A DNA stretch of 52,106 nucleotides from Pseudomonadota bacterium (GCA_023390905.1 JAEWBY010000046.1:1-52106), one strand, 5' to 3'. Shown: positions 32,177 to 41,250, numbered from the stretch's first letter. Notes: generated by a model from the letters alone, not told the origin. Numbers and translations are program-made.

Positions 32177-34294
32177 ATGGATTCCGCCGCCGACGCCGCA
32201 CTCTATACGCGCTTCGTGCTGAAGGATGGCGACAGTTTCCTCGTCGCCAACAGCTACGGCGATATATCCGGGCCGAGCGAGGGCTTTTTCATCAGCGACA
32301 CGCGCGTGCTGTCGGCGTACCGCCTGCGCCTGGGCGATGACACGCCCACCCTGCTGAGCGCGGCGGTCACCCAGGACAACGTGCTGTTCGTGGCGCACCT
32401 GACCAATCGCGCGCTGTCGCCGCTGGATGAAGTGGGCACGCCGCAGGGATTGATCCACATCAGCCGCAACCGGTTCCTGTGCCAGGAACGCATGTACGAG
32501 CGGTTGAGCTGCGTGAACTACGGCGAGCAGCGGGTGACCCTGCCGCTGCGCTTCACGCTGGCCGCCGATTTCTGGGACATGTTCGAAGTGCGCGGGAGCA
32601 AGCGGCCGGCGCGGGGTCGCCTGATGGAGCCGGAGCCGGGCGAGATCGGCTACGTGTTCCGTTATGTCGGGCTGGATGATCTGGAACGCGCCTGCTACAT
32701 CCGCTTCTCCGATCCGCCGATCTTCCGCGGTCCGGGCGAACTCGAATTCGCGCTGACGATGGAACCGGACGAGGTGCGCGAGTTCTACATCGAATGCGGC
32801 TCCACCACCGGCGAGCCACCCTGCCGCGAACGCTATCGCAATCAGGCATCGATCGCGCGCCGGCGCATGCGCACCAAGCAGCGCCGCGGCGCGCGCATCG
32901 TCAGCAGCGGCCCGCTGTTCGATCAGTGGATGCGGCAATCGCGATCGGATCTGGCCCTGCTCACCAGCGATCTGGACACCGGCCCGTATCCGTATGCGGG
33001 CATCCCGTGGTTCTCCACGCCGTTCGGACGCGATGCGGTGATCACCGCGTTGCAGACACTGTGGCTGGATCCGGGGCTGGCCAAGGGCGTGCTGCGCTTT
33101 CTGGCCGATCATCAGGCCAAGGAAGATGCGCCGTTCCTCGATGCCTCGCCCGGCAAGATCATGCACGAAACGCGCAAGGGCGAGATGTCGAGCCTGCGCG
33201 AGCTGCCGTTCGGCCTGTATTACGGCGGTGTCGACACCACCCCGCTGTTCGTGATGCTGGCGCGCGAATACCTGCGCCGCACCGGCGACATGGCATTCCT
33301 CGAATCGTTGTGGTCGTCGCTGGAAGCGGCGATCGGCTGGGTCGAGCGCGTATGCGATGCCAATCCGCTGGGCCTGCTCGATTACGCGCGCGCGGCCGAA
33401 GGCGGCCTCACCAATCAGGGATGGAAGGACAGCGGCGATTCGGTCTTCCACGCCGACGGCTCGCTCGCACCCGGCCCGATTGCGCTGGTCGAGGTGCAGG
33501 GCTATGCGTTCTCCGCATTGCAGGGCATGGCGTCGATGGCCTCGATGCTGGGCCGCGAAGAACTCGCCGCGCGCTGGCGCGATCGCGCCGAACGCCTGCG
33601 CGTGGCGGTGGAAACGCATTTCTGGGATGACGAGCTGCGCTTCTACGGTCTGGCGATCGATGGCGAAGGCCGGCTCTGCCGCGTGCGCACCAGCAATCCG
33701 GGGCACCTGCTCTACACCGGCCTGGCCTCACCGGAGCGCGCGACGATGGTGGCCACGCAACTGCTCTCCTCGCCGTTCTTCAGCGGCTGGGGCGTGCGCA
33801 CGGTCGCGCGCGGCGAAGCGCGCTACAACCCGATTTCCTACCACAACGGCTCCATCTGGCCGCACGACAATGCGATCTGCGCCAGCGGCATCGCGCGCGC
33901 CGGACTGCGCGGCGGTGCGCCGCGATTGCTGCGTGGGGCCTTCGAAGCGGCCGTGCATTTCGACATGCGCCTGCCGGAACTGTTCTGCGGTTTCTCGCGC
34001 ACGCAGGGCGCCCCGCCGGTCGCCTACCCGGTCGCGTGCATGCCGCAGGCCTGGGCGGCCGGATCCGGGCTGATGCTGTTGCAGAGCTGCCTGGGCATCA
34101 CCGTCAACGGCGAACAACAGATGGTGGAAATCAACCGCCCCGAACTTCCACCCGGCATCGAAGACGTCACCGTGGCCGACGTGCCGCTCGGCGATCGCCG
34201 CTTCGACCTGGTGTTCCGCAAGGTCGGCGAACGCATCAGCGTATTCGCCGAAGGCGAAGGCGCACCGGGATTGGCGGTGTGTATCCGGCAGTGA
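32177..34294 (+). CDS. Amylo-alpha-1,6-glucosidase (glycogen-debranching-type)
   Basis: The 705-aa protein has an N-terminal beta-sandwich domain (about 10-230; YGDISGPSEGFFISDTRVLS) and a C-terminal (alpha/alpha)6 barrel (about 260-690) with GIPWFSTPFGRDAVITALQ, LTNQGWKDSGDSV and NPISYHNGSIWPHDNAI, the typical catalytic loops of bacterial debranching-like GH enzymes. It lies five bases after the GT4 gene and ends the operon. The actual substrate in such clusters (glycogen or other glucan) is not known. Confidence 0.9.
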   Translation: MDSAADAALYTRFVLKDGDSFLVANSYGDISGPSEGFFISDTRVLSAYRLRLGDDTPTLLSAAVTQDNVLFVAHLTNRALSPLDEVGTPQGLIHISRNRFLCQERMYERLSCVNYGEQRVTLPLRFTLAADFWDMFEVRGSKRPARGRLMEPEPGEIGYVFRYVGLDDLERACYIRFSDPPIFRGPGELEFALTMEPDEVREFYIECGSTTGEPPCRERYRNQASIARRRMRTKQRRGARIVSSGPLFDQWMRQSRSDLALLTSDLDTGPYPYAGIPWFSTPFGRDAVITALQTLWLDPGLAKGVLRFLADHQAKEDAPFLDASPGKIMHETRKGEMSSLRELPFGLYYGGVDTTPLFVMLAREYLRRTGDMAFLESLWSSLEAAIGWVERVCDANPLGLLDYARAAEGGLTNQGWKDSGDSVFHADGSLAPGPIALVEVQGYAFSALQGMASMASMLGREELAARWRDRAERLRVAVETHFWDDELRFYGLAIDGEGRLCRVRTSNPGHLLYTGLASPERATMVATQLLSSPFFSGWGVRTVARGEARYNPISYHNGSIWPHDNAICASGIARAGLRGGAPRLLRGAFEAAVHFDMRLPELFCGFSRTQGAPPVAYPVACMPQAWAAGSGLMLLQSCLGITVNGEQQMVEINRPELPPGIEDVTVADVPLGDRRFDLVFRKVGERISVFAEGEGAPGLAVCIRQ

Positions 34295-34398
34295 TGCGGT
34301 TGCAGAGGCGCATCGGCGGACTAAATTTAGCCTCGTGCGATCACTGTGACGGAACGCCGCAGCAGCGGCTGATCTGACGTGGAGCGAGCATAACCGCC

Positions 34399-36468
34399 TC
34401 ACGCCAACGGTATCCCCTCCACCGGCAATCGCCGCAGGGTTTCGAACAAAAGCGCGCCGCGCACGCTGGCGACCTTGCGCGGGCCTTCGACGTAGACCGA
34501 GATGTTGATGAAGATCTTGTTGTCCTTCACTTCCTCGATCATCACCTGCGGTTCGGGCTTGGCCTGTACTTCGGGATTGGCGCGGATCACTTCGTGGATG
34601 ATCGCGAACGCCTTTTCGATGTCCGTCGTCGCGGCCGGCAGCGGCAGCAGGATCTTCACCAGTCCTTCGGATCGGATCAGCGTGCGGTTGCGCACGACCT
34701 TGGTGATCAGATCGGAGTTGGGAATCAGCACGGTGGTGCGATCGGGCGTGGTGATCTCGGTGGCGCGCACGTTGATGCGGCGCACGTCGCCCTCGGCATC
34801 ACCGACCACCACCCAGTCGCCGACGCGCACCGGGCGTTCGGCCAGCAGGATCAGGCCGGAGATGAAGTTCTGCACGATCGCCTGCAGGCCGAAACCGATG
34901 CCGACGGTCAGCGCGCTGGCGACCCAGGCGATCTTCTCCAGGCTGATGCCCATCGCCGCCAGCGCCAGCGAGATGGCGATGATGACGCCGATGTAGGTGG
35001 CGATCGAGGCAAGCGAGTTGCGCATGCCCGCATCCAGCCGCGTGGTCGGCAGGTAGCGGCGCGAGAACCAGCGGCCAAACAGGCGCGAGGCGAAGATCGC
35101 CAGTGCGAACACCGCCAGCGCCTTCAGCAATCCGGCCGCGCTCAGATGCAATTGTCCGATCGCCAGCTCGGCGGTGCGCGGATGCAGGCGGCCGAACAGT
35201 TCCGACGGCCCCAGGCCATACGGCGCGGCCAGCAACACGATCGCGGCCATGATCAGCACCAGCCGCACGAGCCCGAACAACAGCGCACCGATCTGATCGA
35301 CCTTGCGCGGTTCCAGGCCGAGGCGCCGCGACAGGCGCACGCCCGCCGGACCGTTGCCGCGCAGGTAGGCATCGATGGTGTCGCCGCTGGCGGTCGCCAG
35401 CAGATACATGAAGACCAGCACCACCGCGCCCCATAGCGTCTGCTTGATGATGAAATTGCCGGCCGCGTAGTAACCGGTGATGGTCGCCAGCACGCTCACC
35501 AGGATCAGCGCCCAGCCGATCAGCACGACGGCGCGCAGCACGAAGACGTGGCGATCCTCCACTTCGCCGCTGGCCACATCGCGCCGCAGCGCCGCGGCCA
35601 GCCGCGACCACACGCTTGCAAGCGCCGCGGCAAGGAACAGCGTGACCGCGGCGGACATCAGCACCGTGGCCGCACTGTCTGCCGCCAGCACGCGAACGGC
35701 CAGCGTGTCGAAGAACGTCGCCACCGCCGCGGCCAGTGCGAGCGTGAGCGGGCTGTGCCGCATGGTCTGCGCCACTTCGTCCGGAATGTTCGGCAAGCGC
35801 AGCACCGAATCGCCGCACGAGAGCACGTTGCGGCCCAGGCTGATCATGAAGGCGGCGAACACCAGCATGCCGGCCAACGGACCGAGCCAGGTCGCCAGCG
35901 TCGAATCCACCGCCCCGCCCCACAGCAATGCCTGCTGCATGCCGGTCACGGCGAGCAGCGTGATCAGGGTGATGCCGACCACGCTGATCAATCCTGGCAG
36001 GGACCGGCGTACACGGCCCTGCGGCAGGCGTGCACGCAGGCGCGCCAGCAATCGCGGCAGCAGCCACGACGCGCCGAGCCAGAACGCCAGCGCGAGCGCC
36101 AGTCCCAGCAGCACGCGGGCCGCGCCGGTGCCGAACACCCTGCGCAGATCCTGCGCGGTCTGGTGCATGACCGCCTGCAATTTCGGCGCGGCCCGTTGCC
36201 AGTCGACCGCGGCCGCGCGCCACAGTCGGCGGCTGTAGATCGGTGCATCGGCGCGCTCGCTGACTTCCTCGATGACCTGCCGTGCCGTGGGCTCGGCCTC
36301 CTGCTCCGGCACTGCCGCTGCGTTGGCCGCTGCCGGCGTGGGTTCGGCCTGGGCCGGTGCGCGTGCCACAACGGTGGACCCGGCCAGGCCAGACACGGAC
36401 AGCAGGCCGGCCAGCATGGCGAAGCGAATGAGGACGGAACGCACGATCGAGGTATTTCCTGTTGGCAT
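34399..36468 (-). CDS. Large MscS-family mechanosensitive channel
   Basis: The 689-aa protein has an N-terminal signal-like helix, a periplasmic helical part (about 45-110), around ten membrane helices and the MscS core from about 490 to the end. The pore helix region reads VGIGFGLQAIVQNFISGLILL near 535 and the beta domain GDWVVVGDAEGDVRRINVRAT near 562. Such multi-helix paralogues release solutes on hypo-osmotic shock, matching the trehalose operon next door on the opposite strand. Confidence 0.92.
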   Translation of the reverse strand: MPTGNTSIVRSVLIRFAMLAGLLSVSGLAGSTVVARAPAQAEPTPAAANAAAVPEQEAEPTARQVIEEVSERADAPIYSRRLWRAAAVDWQRAAPKLQAVMHQTAQDLRRVFGTGAARVLLGLALALAFWLGASWLLPRLLARLRARLPQGRVRRSLPGLISVVGITLITLLAVTGMQQALLWGGAVDSTLATWLGPLAGMLVFAAFMISLGRNVLSCGDSVLRLPNIPDEVAQTMRHSPLTLALAAAVATFFDTLAVRVLAADSAATVLMSAAVTLFLAAALASVWSRLAAALRRDVASGEVEDRHVFVLRAVVLIGWALILVSVLATITGYYAAGNFIIKQTLWGAVVLVFMYLLATASGDTIDAYLRGNGPAGVRLSRRLGLEPRKVDQIGALLFGLVRLVLIMAAIVLLAAPYGLGPSELFGRLHPRTAELAIGQLHLSAAGLLKALAVFALAIFASRLFGRWFSRRYLPTTRLDAGMRNSLASIATYIGVIIAISLALAAMGISLEKIAWVASALTVGIGFGLQAIVQNFISGLILLAERPVRVGDWVVVGDAEGDVRRINVRATEITTPDRTTVLIPNSDLITKVVRNRTLIRSEGLVKILLPLPAATTDIEKAFAIIHEVIRANPEVQAKPEPQVMIEEVKDNKIFINISVYVEGPRKVASVRGALLFETLRRLPVEGIPLA

Positions 36469-36589
36469 GTGGGTCTGACCCTAAGCGACGCTGCGGCCGG
36501 CTGTCGTGAAGGACGAGAGTCCATCATCTTCGACATCGTTTTCGCAAGCCTTGCGCCACGATGGTTGCGCCCGTCTCCGGAAGCCGCCC

Positions 36590-37045
36590 ATGTCAACGCA
36601 CTCGCTCGTCGTGTACTCGGTCACCCCCGACGAACCCTCGGCCGAAGCGTTCTCGATCAGCCGCAAGCCGGCGCGCTGGACCTCCGGCCAGTGGCCGGTC
36701 ATCTACACGTCCGAACATGCGGCGGCGGCGCTGCTGGAATACCGCGCCCACCTGCAAAGCACGCCGGGCCACTGCCTGCGCATCAGCCAGGCATTGCTGC
36801 CCGAACTGGACATCCACGAGATCCAGCCTGACGAAGAACTGGCGTGGAGAGAGCGCCCCTATCGCGCCGAAGTGCAGGCGCTGGGCGATGCCTGGCTGCA
36901 AGGCGGCCACACGCTCGCCGCGCGCGTGCCCAGCGCGCTGTGCCATGGCGAATCGAACCTGCTGATCAATCCATCGCATGCGGCGTTCGCGCGCATCCGC
37001 TATCTGCCCAGCATCCGATTCCAGCTCGATCAGCGCCTGCTCTGA
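36590..37045 (+). CDS. RES-domain protein without an adjacent Xre antitoxin
   Basis: The 151-aa product fits the RES toxin family: ARWTSGQWPVIYTSEHAAA carries R29 and Y39, LLEYR carries E50, and the C-terminal half has GDAWLQGG, RVPSALCHGESNLLINPSHA (S115) and the terminal FQLDQRLL. RES toxins degrade NAD+ and are normally the second gene of a pair after an Xre-DUF2384 antitoxin. Here the upstream 121 bases contain no gene and the next gene faces away, so no antitoxin adjoins. Start ATG 36590 has only a weak ribosome site. It could be a solitary, tamed or chromosomally counteracted member. Confidence 0.8.
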   Translation: MSTHSLVVYSVTPDEPSAEAFSISRKPARWTSGQWPVIYTSEHAAAALLEYRAHLQSTPGHCLRISQALLPELDIHEIQPDEELAWRERPYRAEVQALGDAWLQGGHTLAARVPSALCHGESNLLINPSHAAFARIRYLPSIRFQLDQRLL

Positions 37046-37068
37046 TCGGCTGGCTTCCCCGCCAAAGG

Positions 37069-37096
37069 AAAGGCTCCGCGATGCGGAGCCTTTCTT
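37069..37096. terminator. Bidirectional terminator between RES gene and DUF4142 gene
   Basis: Perfect 11-bp stem AAAGGCTCCGC / GCGGAGCCTTT with loop GAT, followed by CTT on the plus strand and preceded by TTCC (minus strand GGAA), separating convergent genes. The A/T ends on both sides suit either direction. Confidence 0.85.
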
Positions 37097-37114
37097 CGTC
37101 AGGCGATCGTGTGA

Positions 37115-37837
37115 TCAACCCTTCTGTTGTTTCTGCAATGCCTTGGCCTGCTCCAGATGCTGGGCGACCTTGTCGCGCGTCTTCTGCAGGTGATCCTTGA
37201 CCTTGGCGTCCTTCGCGCCGGGGATGAGCGTGTTGTCGAGCGTGGCCAGTGCCTCGGTATGGCCCTGCACCATCGCATCGACGAAGGCCTTCTGGTACTG
37301 CGCGTCCGGCGTCTGGCCCAACTGATCCAGATGCTGCTTGCCCTTTTCCTTCTGCGCGGTCGCCTGCGCGCTCTGCTCGTTCGCGCCCAGGGCACGGGTC
37401 TGCGTCAGGTTGGCGCCGTGATCGGTGATCATCATGTCGGCGTACTTGCTGACCGCCGCATCAAGCTTGTGCTGCTTGGCCTGGTTGGACGCATCGATCT
37501 CGTGCTGGTTGATCGCGGCAAGCACGCCCAGCAGATCGGCGTCGCCACCGGCTGCATTGGCGCTGGCGTCGGTGGCCGGCGTGGTGCCGTCCGCGCCTGC
37601 CGTGCCGGTCATGCCCGCGTCGGCCGCCGTGCCGACGGTGGCGTCCATCGGCGCGCTGGCCGAATCGGCGCTCGCCGTGGCCGCGGTGCCGTTCGCATCG
37701 GCCGCGGTGGCCGAAGCATCGGGTGCGTTCGTGCCGGCATCGGCGGTGGCCGCGTCACGATCGTGATCGCGATCGCCGCAGGCGGACAGCACGGCCATGA
37801 GCGCCAGCGGCAGGATGAGCATGCGGGTCTGTTTCAT
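37115..37837 (-). CDS. DUF4142-family lipoprotein
   Basis: The 240-aa product has a lipoprotein signal ending MAVLSAC (Cys near residue 20), a long Ala/Asp/Thr/Gly-rich linker (about 21-100) and a helical DUF4142 domain (about 100-238) with INQHEIDASNQAKQH and HGANLTQTRALG. The ATG at 37837 follows CAGGAGG. The domain is a ferritin-like helical bundle of unknown role, common in envelope-stress genes. It is divergent from the flavoprotein gene at 37962. Confidence 0.87.
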   Translation of the reverse strand: MKQTRMLILPLALMAVLSACGDRDHDRDAATADAGTNAPDASATAADANGTAATASADSASAPMDATVGTAADAGMTGTAGADGTTPATDASANAAGGDADLLGVLAAINQHEIDASNQAKQHKLDAAVSKYADMMITDHGANLTQTRALGANEQSAQATAQKEKGKQHLDQLGQTPDAQYQKAFVDAMVQGHTEALATLDNTLIPGAKDAKVKDHLQKTRDKVAQHLEQAKALQKQQKG

Positions 37838-37961
37838 CGGTTCCTCCTGAGTGATGGCATGCGCCAGTGCGCACACGCTGACACCGGCCTGTCGATGAGC
37901 GTGTGAACCCGCAGCCGCGCGTTCACGCGTGGACCACGGCGCAACAGCGAGGCTTGCGCGC

Positions 37962-38867
37962 ATGTCCCTGCTTGACTGCGCCATCGTCGGGGCCGGCCCC
38001 CCCGGCCGGACCGCCGCCACCTATCTGCGACGCTACCACCGCCAGGTGCAGGTATTCGATGGCGGCGAGAGCCGTGCACGCTGGATACCGCGCACGCACA
38101 ACTGCCCCGGTTATCCGAACGGCATTTCCGGCCGCGAGCTGCTTCAGCGCCTGAACGATCAGGCGCGCGCACACGACGTGCCGATCGAACGCACGCGCAT
38201 CACCGCCGTGCGCCCGATCGAGGAGGGATTCGAACTGTCTTCCGGTGAACGCCGATGGACGGCGCGCACGGTATTGCTGGCCACCGGCGTCAACGATGTC
38301 GTACCGGACATGGACGATCTGGACGGCGCGATCGCCAGCACGGCGATCCGGCTGTGCGCGATCTGCGACGCCTACGAAGCCACCGACGGCCGGATCGCCG
38401 TGCTCGCACCGGTGCGGCGCGGGCTGGAACACGCGATCTTCCTGCGCAGCTATTCCGCGTCCGTCACGCTGATTCCCGTGTCCTCGGCCGAATCGGATCT
38501 GGTCGACGACGCACTGCGCGAACGGGCGCGCGAACACGGCGTCCACATCTGCGATGCATGCGCATCCTTGCGGGTCAAAGCCGAAGACGGCTGCACCGTT
38601 TCGCATCCGGACGGCAGTCTAAGCCGCTTCGATGCGATCTATCCGGTGCTCGGCTCCTTGCCTGAAAGCAGCTTGGCCTCGGATCTCGGTGCCCGGCTGA
38701 GCGATGCGGGCGAGCTGGAAGTCGATGCGCACAGCCAGACCTCGGTGCCCGGCCTGTATGCGGCCGGTGACGTGGTCAGTGAGCTGAACCAGATCGCGGT
38801 GGCGATGGGGCACGCAGCGATCGCCGCCACCGCCATCCATCGCCGCCTTCCCGCCAATCCGCGCTGA
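37962..38867 (+). CDS. Thioredoxin-reductase-like FAD/NAD(P) oxidoreductase
   Basis: The 301-aa two-domain flavoprotein starts CAIVGAGPPGRTAATYLRRY; the usual GAGPAG is GAGPPG here. The mid-region LCAICDAYE (near residues 131-139) sits where thioredoxin reductases have CATCDG, keeping a CxxC pair. The second nucleotide-binding loop is altered: VLAPVRRGLEHAIFL replaces the expected GGGDSA-type loop, so NAD(P)H binding may differ. The FAD-binding C-terminal motif GLYAAGDVVSELNQI is intact. GAGG precedes the ATG. Probably not a canonical TrxB. Confidence 0.85.
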   Translation: MSLLDCAIVGAGPPGRTAATYLRRYHRQVQVFDGGESRARWIPRTHNCPGYPNGISGRELLQRLNDQARAHDVPIERTRITAVRPIEEGFELSSGERRWTARTVLLATGVNDVVPDMDDLDGAIASTAIRLCAICDAYEATDGRIAVLAPVRRGLEHAIFLRSYSASVTLIPVSSAESDLVDDALRERAREHGVHICDACASLRVKAEDGCTVSHPDGSLSRFDAIYPVLGSLPESSLASDLGARLSDAGELEVDAHSQTSVPGLYAAGDVVSELNQIAVAMGHAAIAATAIHRRLPANPR

Positions 38868-39440
38868 TCAGCGCGCCGCGTTCGCCGGCTTGGCCAAGCG
38901 CCACTGCCCCCATTTGTCCTTCACGCCGTCGCCCGAGGTGCGGCCCGGCCCCTGATCGCCGGCATAGCGATACAGCGGCATGCCGTCATAGGCCACCTGC
39001 AATCCGTTATCGGCACGCGTGATGTTGGAGATCGCCCCGCCGTCCACGCCCTGCGCGGCCTGCGCCTGTCCGGCGTTGGCGACCACCGGCGGCCATGCGC
39101 GTTCGCAATCGGCATCGCAGCGGTTGCCATCGCGATTGCCTTCCATGTAGTACACCGCCGCGCCAGCGGCGTCGGTGAGGTACGGCGTTGCGCCGCCCGC
39201 GATGGCCAGGACGGGCCGCGTCTGCGCGGCCGCGCCGGTATCCACCGCGCCTTCCACCGCCGTGCCCTCGACCGGTTGCGGTTGCGCCGGTGGCGCGGCG
39301 GCCGCGCTGCCAGTGGCGCGATCCGCATTGGCGCCGGTGTCGGCAGGCGCATGATCCGGCGGCGTGACATCCCCGCCGCATGCGATCAACGTGGCCGCCA
39401 TGATCGCCGGTGCGAAGTTCCTCCATCGTGTGCCGTGCAT
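38868..39440 (-). CDS. Lipoprotein with COG4315-type YX4D repeats
   Basis: The 190-aa product has a lipoprotein signal ending TLIACGG (Cys near residue 21), an Ala/Pro/Thr linker and a C-terminal domain (about 80-185) with the secreted-repeat pattern: YLTDAAGAAVYYMEGNRDGN, RCDADCERAWPPV and PLYRYAGDQGPGRTSGDG. The cysteine pair in CDADC is typical. A sigma-54-type promoter lies 35-49 bases upstream (39475-39489), and CAGGAG precedes the start. Confidence 0.88.
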   Translation of the reverse strand: MHGTRWRNFAPAIMAATLIACGGDVTPPDHAPADTGANADRATGSAAAAPPAQPQPVEGTAVEGAVDTGAAAQTRPVLAIAGGATPYLTDAAGAAVYYMEGNRDGNRCDADCERAWPPVVANAGQAQAAQGVDGGAISNITRADNGLQVAYDGMPLYRYAGDQGPGRTSGDGVKDKWGQWRLAKPANAAR

Positions 39441-39474
39441 GATCCACTCCTGTTGTCGGGATGGGTTTGCTTAC

Positions 39475-39489
39475 GCAAGAGCGATGCCA
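39475..39489 (-). promoter_or_regulatory. Sigma-54 promoter (-24/-12) before the COG4315 lipoprotein gene
   Basis: The minus strand reads TGGCAT-CGCTC-TTGC: the -24 GG and -12 GC are present with the obligatory spacing. Predicted transcription starts near 39463, leaving a ~23-base leader with CAGGAG before the ATG at 39440. Confidence 0.75.
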
Positions 39490-39684
39490 GATCGAGCCAT
39501 TCGCGCTGCATGAGGGGTTGCGACGCGCCGCGAAAAATTTTCCCTGAGCTTGCCTGTCCGGTCCGTCATGGCGAGCTTCATGAACATCAAGATCATGTGC
39601 ACAGGGCCGACGGAATCCGCACTTCGCGCCCCACTAACAGCCGCTCGCGGATGCTGTGGAAAGGACACAGACACGAGGATTGCC

Positions 39685-41022
39685 ATGGCAAACCCGAGTT
39701 TTGCCATTGTCGATGACGATGCCGCGTTCGCTTCGATGACCGTCGACATCGCGCGCCGCCGGGGTTTCAACGCACATGCGTTCCAGCGCGTGGCCGAAGC
39801 GACTCCCTGGCTGGCCGAGCACGATCCGGAATTGACGCTGCTCGACATGCATCTGCCGGACGGCACCGGCTTCGACGTATTGGAACACCTGCCGGTGCAG
39901 CATCAGGGACAGATCGTCTTCGTCAGTGGCAGCAGCAATATCGAACACGCGCGCCGCGCGGTCGCCTCGCATGCTTCCGCATTCCTGCCCAAGCCGCTGC
40001 CGCCCAACCGGCTGATGGGCCTGCTCGATGAAGTCCGGCAGACCTACCGCCTGCGCGAAGCCGCATGCCGCGAAGAGGATGGGCTGCTCGGTGAAAGCCC
40101 GGCGATGATGCACCTGCGCCAGGAGATCGCGCGCGCCGCACCGTATGACGTCAGCGTGCTGCTGTATGGCGAAACCGGCAGCGGCAAGGAACTGGCCGCA
40201 CGTGCGCTGCATGCACTGAGCGGCCGCACCGGGCGCTTCGTCGCGGTGAACTGCGGCGCCCTGCCCGGCGAGTTGCTGGCGAGCGAATTGTTCGGCCACG
40301 AACGTGGCAGTTTCACCGGCGCGAGCATGCGCCACCTCGGCTTTTTCGAGCAGGCGCAGGGTGGCACGCTGTTCCTCGACGAAATCGGAGACATGCCGCC
40401 CGCATTGCAGGTGTACCTGCTGCGCACGCTGGAGACCGGCGTCGTGCAGCGCATCGGCGGCAATGGCGAGATCCCGGTGGACGTGCGGGTGATCGCCGCC
40501 ACGCATCGCTGCTCCAACGAAGGCGCGGCGGATCTGCGGCAGGATCTGTATTTCCGCCTGGCGCGCTATCCGATCGAAGTACCTCCGCTGCGCGCGCGCG
40601 TGGAGGACATCCCGCTGCTGGCGCGCGCCTTCGTCGAGCGGCTCAATCGCCGCCATGCGCAGACGAAGCGCCTGGATGATCGTTGCCTGCCCGCATTGAT
40701 GTCGCACCGCTGGCCGGGCAACGTGCGTGAACTGGCGGCCGCCGTCGAGCAGGCGTACCTGCGCGCCAGTGACGAATGGGTGCGGCCGATGCCGCATGCG
40801 TTGCGTCACGGCGGCGCAACGGCCGCGGGCGCGGACGATGCCAGTTCGGTGCGTTTCCAGGTCGGCATGACGTTCCAGCAGATTGAAGCGGAAATGCTGC
40901 GCAAGACGCTGGCGTTCCACGGCGGCGACAAGACGGCCGCCGCGCGCAGCCTCGGCGTTAGCGTGCGCACCATCCACAACCATCTGGCGCGAGCCTCCGA
41001 GGAAAACAGCGGCAATGCGTGA
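39685..41022 (+). CDS. NtrC-type sigma-54-dependent response regulator
   Basis: The 445-aa regulator has a receiver domain (residues 5-118; D10-D12 acidic pocket, phosphoacceptor D54 in LLDMHLPDGTGFD, K106 in LPKPL), an AAA+ sigma-54 activation domain (about 135-370) with Walker A GETGSGKE, the sigma-54 contact loop ERGSFTGASMRHLG (GSFTGA instead of GAFTGA), LFLDEIGDM and RWPGNVREL, and a Fis-type helix-turn-helix (about 405-440, KTAAARSLGVSVRTIHNHL). It shares a 244-base gap with the divergent COG4315 gene, and its 3' end overlaps a small H-box gene. Several sigma-54 promoters nearby are natural targets. Confidence 0.94.
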   Translation: MANPSFAIVDDDAAFASMTVDIARRRGFNAHAFQRVAEATPWLAEHDPELTLLDMHLPDGTGFDVLEHLPVQHQGQIVFVSGSSNIEHARRAVASHASAFLPKPLPPNRLMGLLDEVRQTYRLREAACREEDGLLGESPAMMHLRQEIARAAPYDVSVLLYGETGSGKELAARALHALSGRTGRFVAVNCGALPGELLASELFGHERGSFTGASMRHLGFFEQAQGGTLFLDEIGDMPPALQVYLLRTLETGVVQRIGGNGEIPVDVRVIAATHRCSNEGAADLRQDLYFRLARYPIEVPPLRARVEDIPLLARAFVERLNRRHAQTKRLDDRCLPALMSHRWPGNVRELAAAVEQAYLRASDEWVRPMPHALRHGGATAAGADDASSVRFQVGMTFQQIEAEMLRKTLAFHGGDKTAAARSLGVSVRTIHNHLARASEENSGNA

Positions 41023-41245
41023 TTGGCAACACGAACTGCGCAATCAACTGAACGTGGTCATCTACGCCACCAACTGGGCGCGCGAAGCGCTGGCGCAGGG
41101 ACGCGGTGACGATGTGGCTGACAGCCTCACGCGCATCGATGAAGCGATCGCCGAATGCGGCGGCTTGCTCGAGCAGATGGATCGCCCCGCCTCACCCTCC
41201 ACCGCCGTGCTGCCTGACCAGCCCGAGGCTGGCCAGGCGCAGTAG
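41015..41245 (+). CDS. 76-aa protein resembling a lone histidine-kinase DHp (H-box) domain
   Basis: The start ATG at 41015 overlaps the end of the response regulator gene by 8 bases. The product begins MRDWQHELRNQLNVVIYATN: HELRN at residues 6-10 is the histidine-kinase H-box (usually HELRTPL or HELRNPL) and is followed by a second amphipathic helix (about 36-58), together the two-helix hairpin of a DHp dimerisation domain. No ATP-binding domain follows; the last 20 residues are Pro/Ala-rich. It could be a phosphotransfer or phosphatase partner of the regulator, or a remnant of a kinase. Function is inferred. Confidence 0.6.
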   Translation: MRDWQHELRNQLNVVIYATNWAREALAQGRGDDVADSLTRIDEAIAECGGLLEQMDRPASPSTAVLPDQPEAGQAQ

Positions 41246-41250
41246 CGACG

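Noticed and set aside
31790..33706. Long minus-strand frame opposite the GT4/glucosidase genes
   Set aside because: Arg/His/Ala-rich antisense frame without motifs; the plus-strand genes are well supported.
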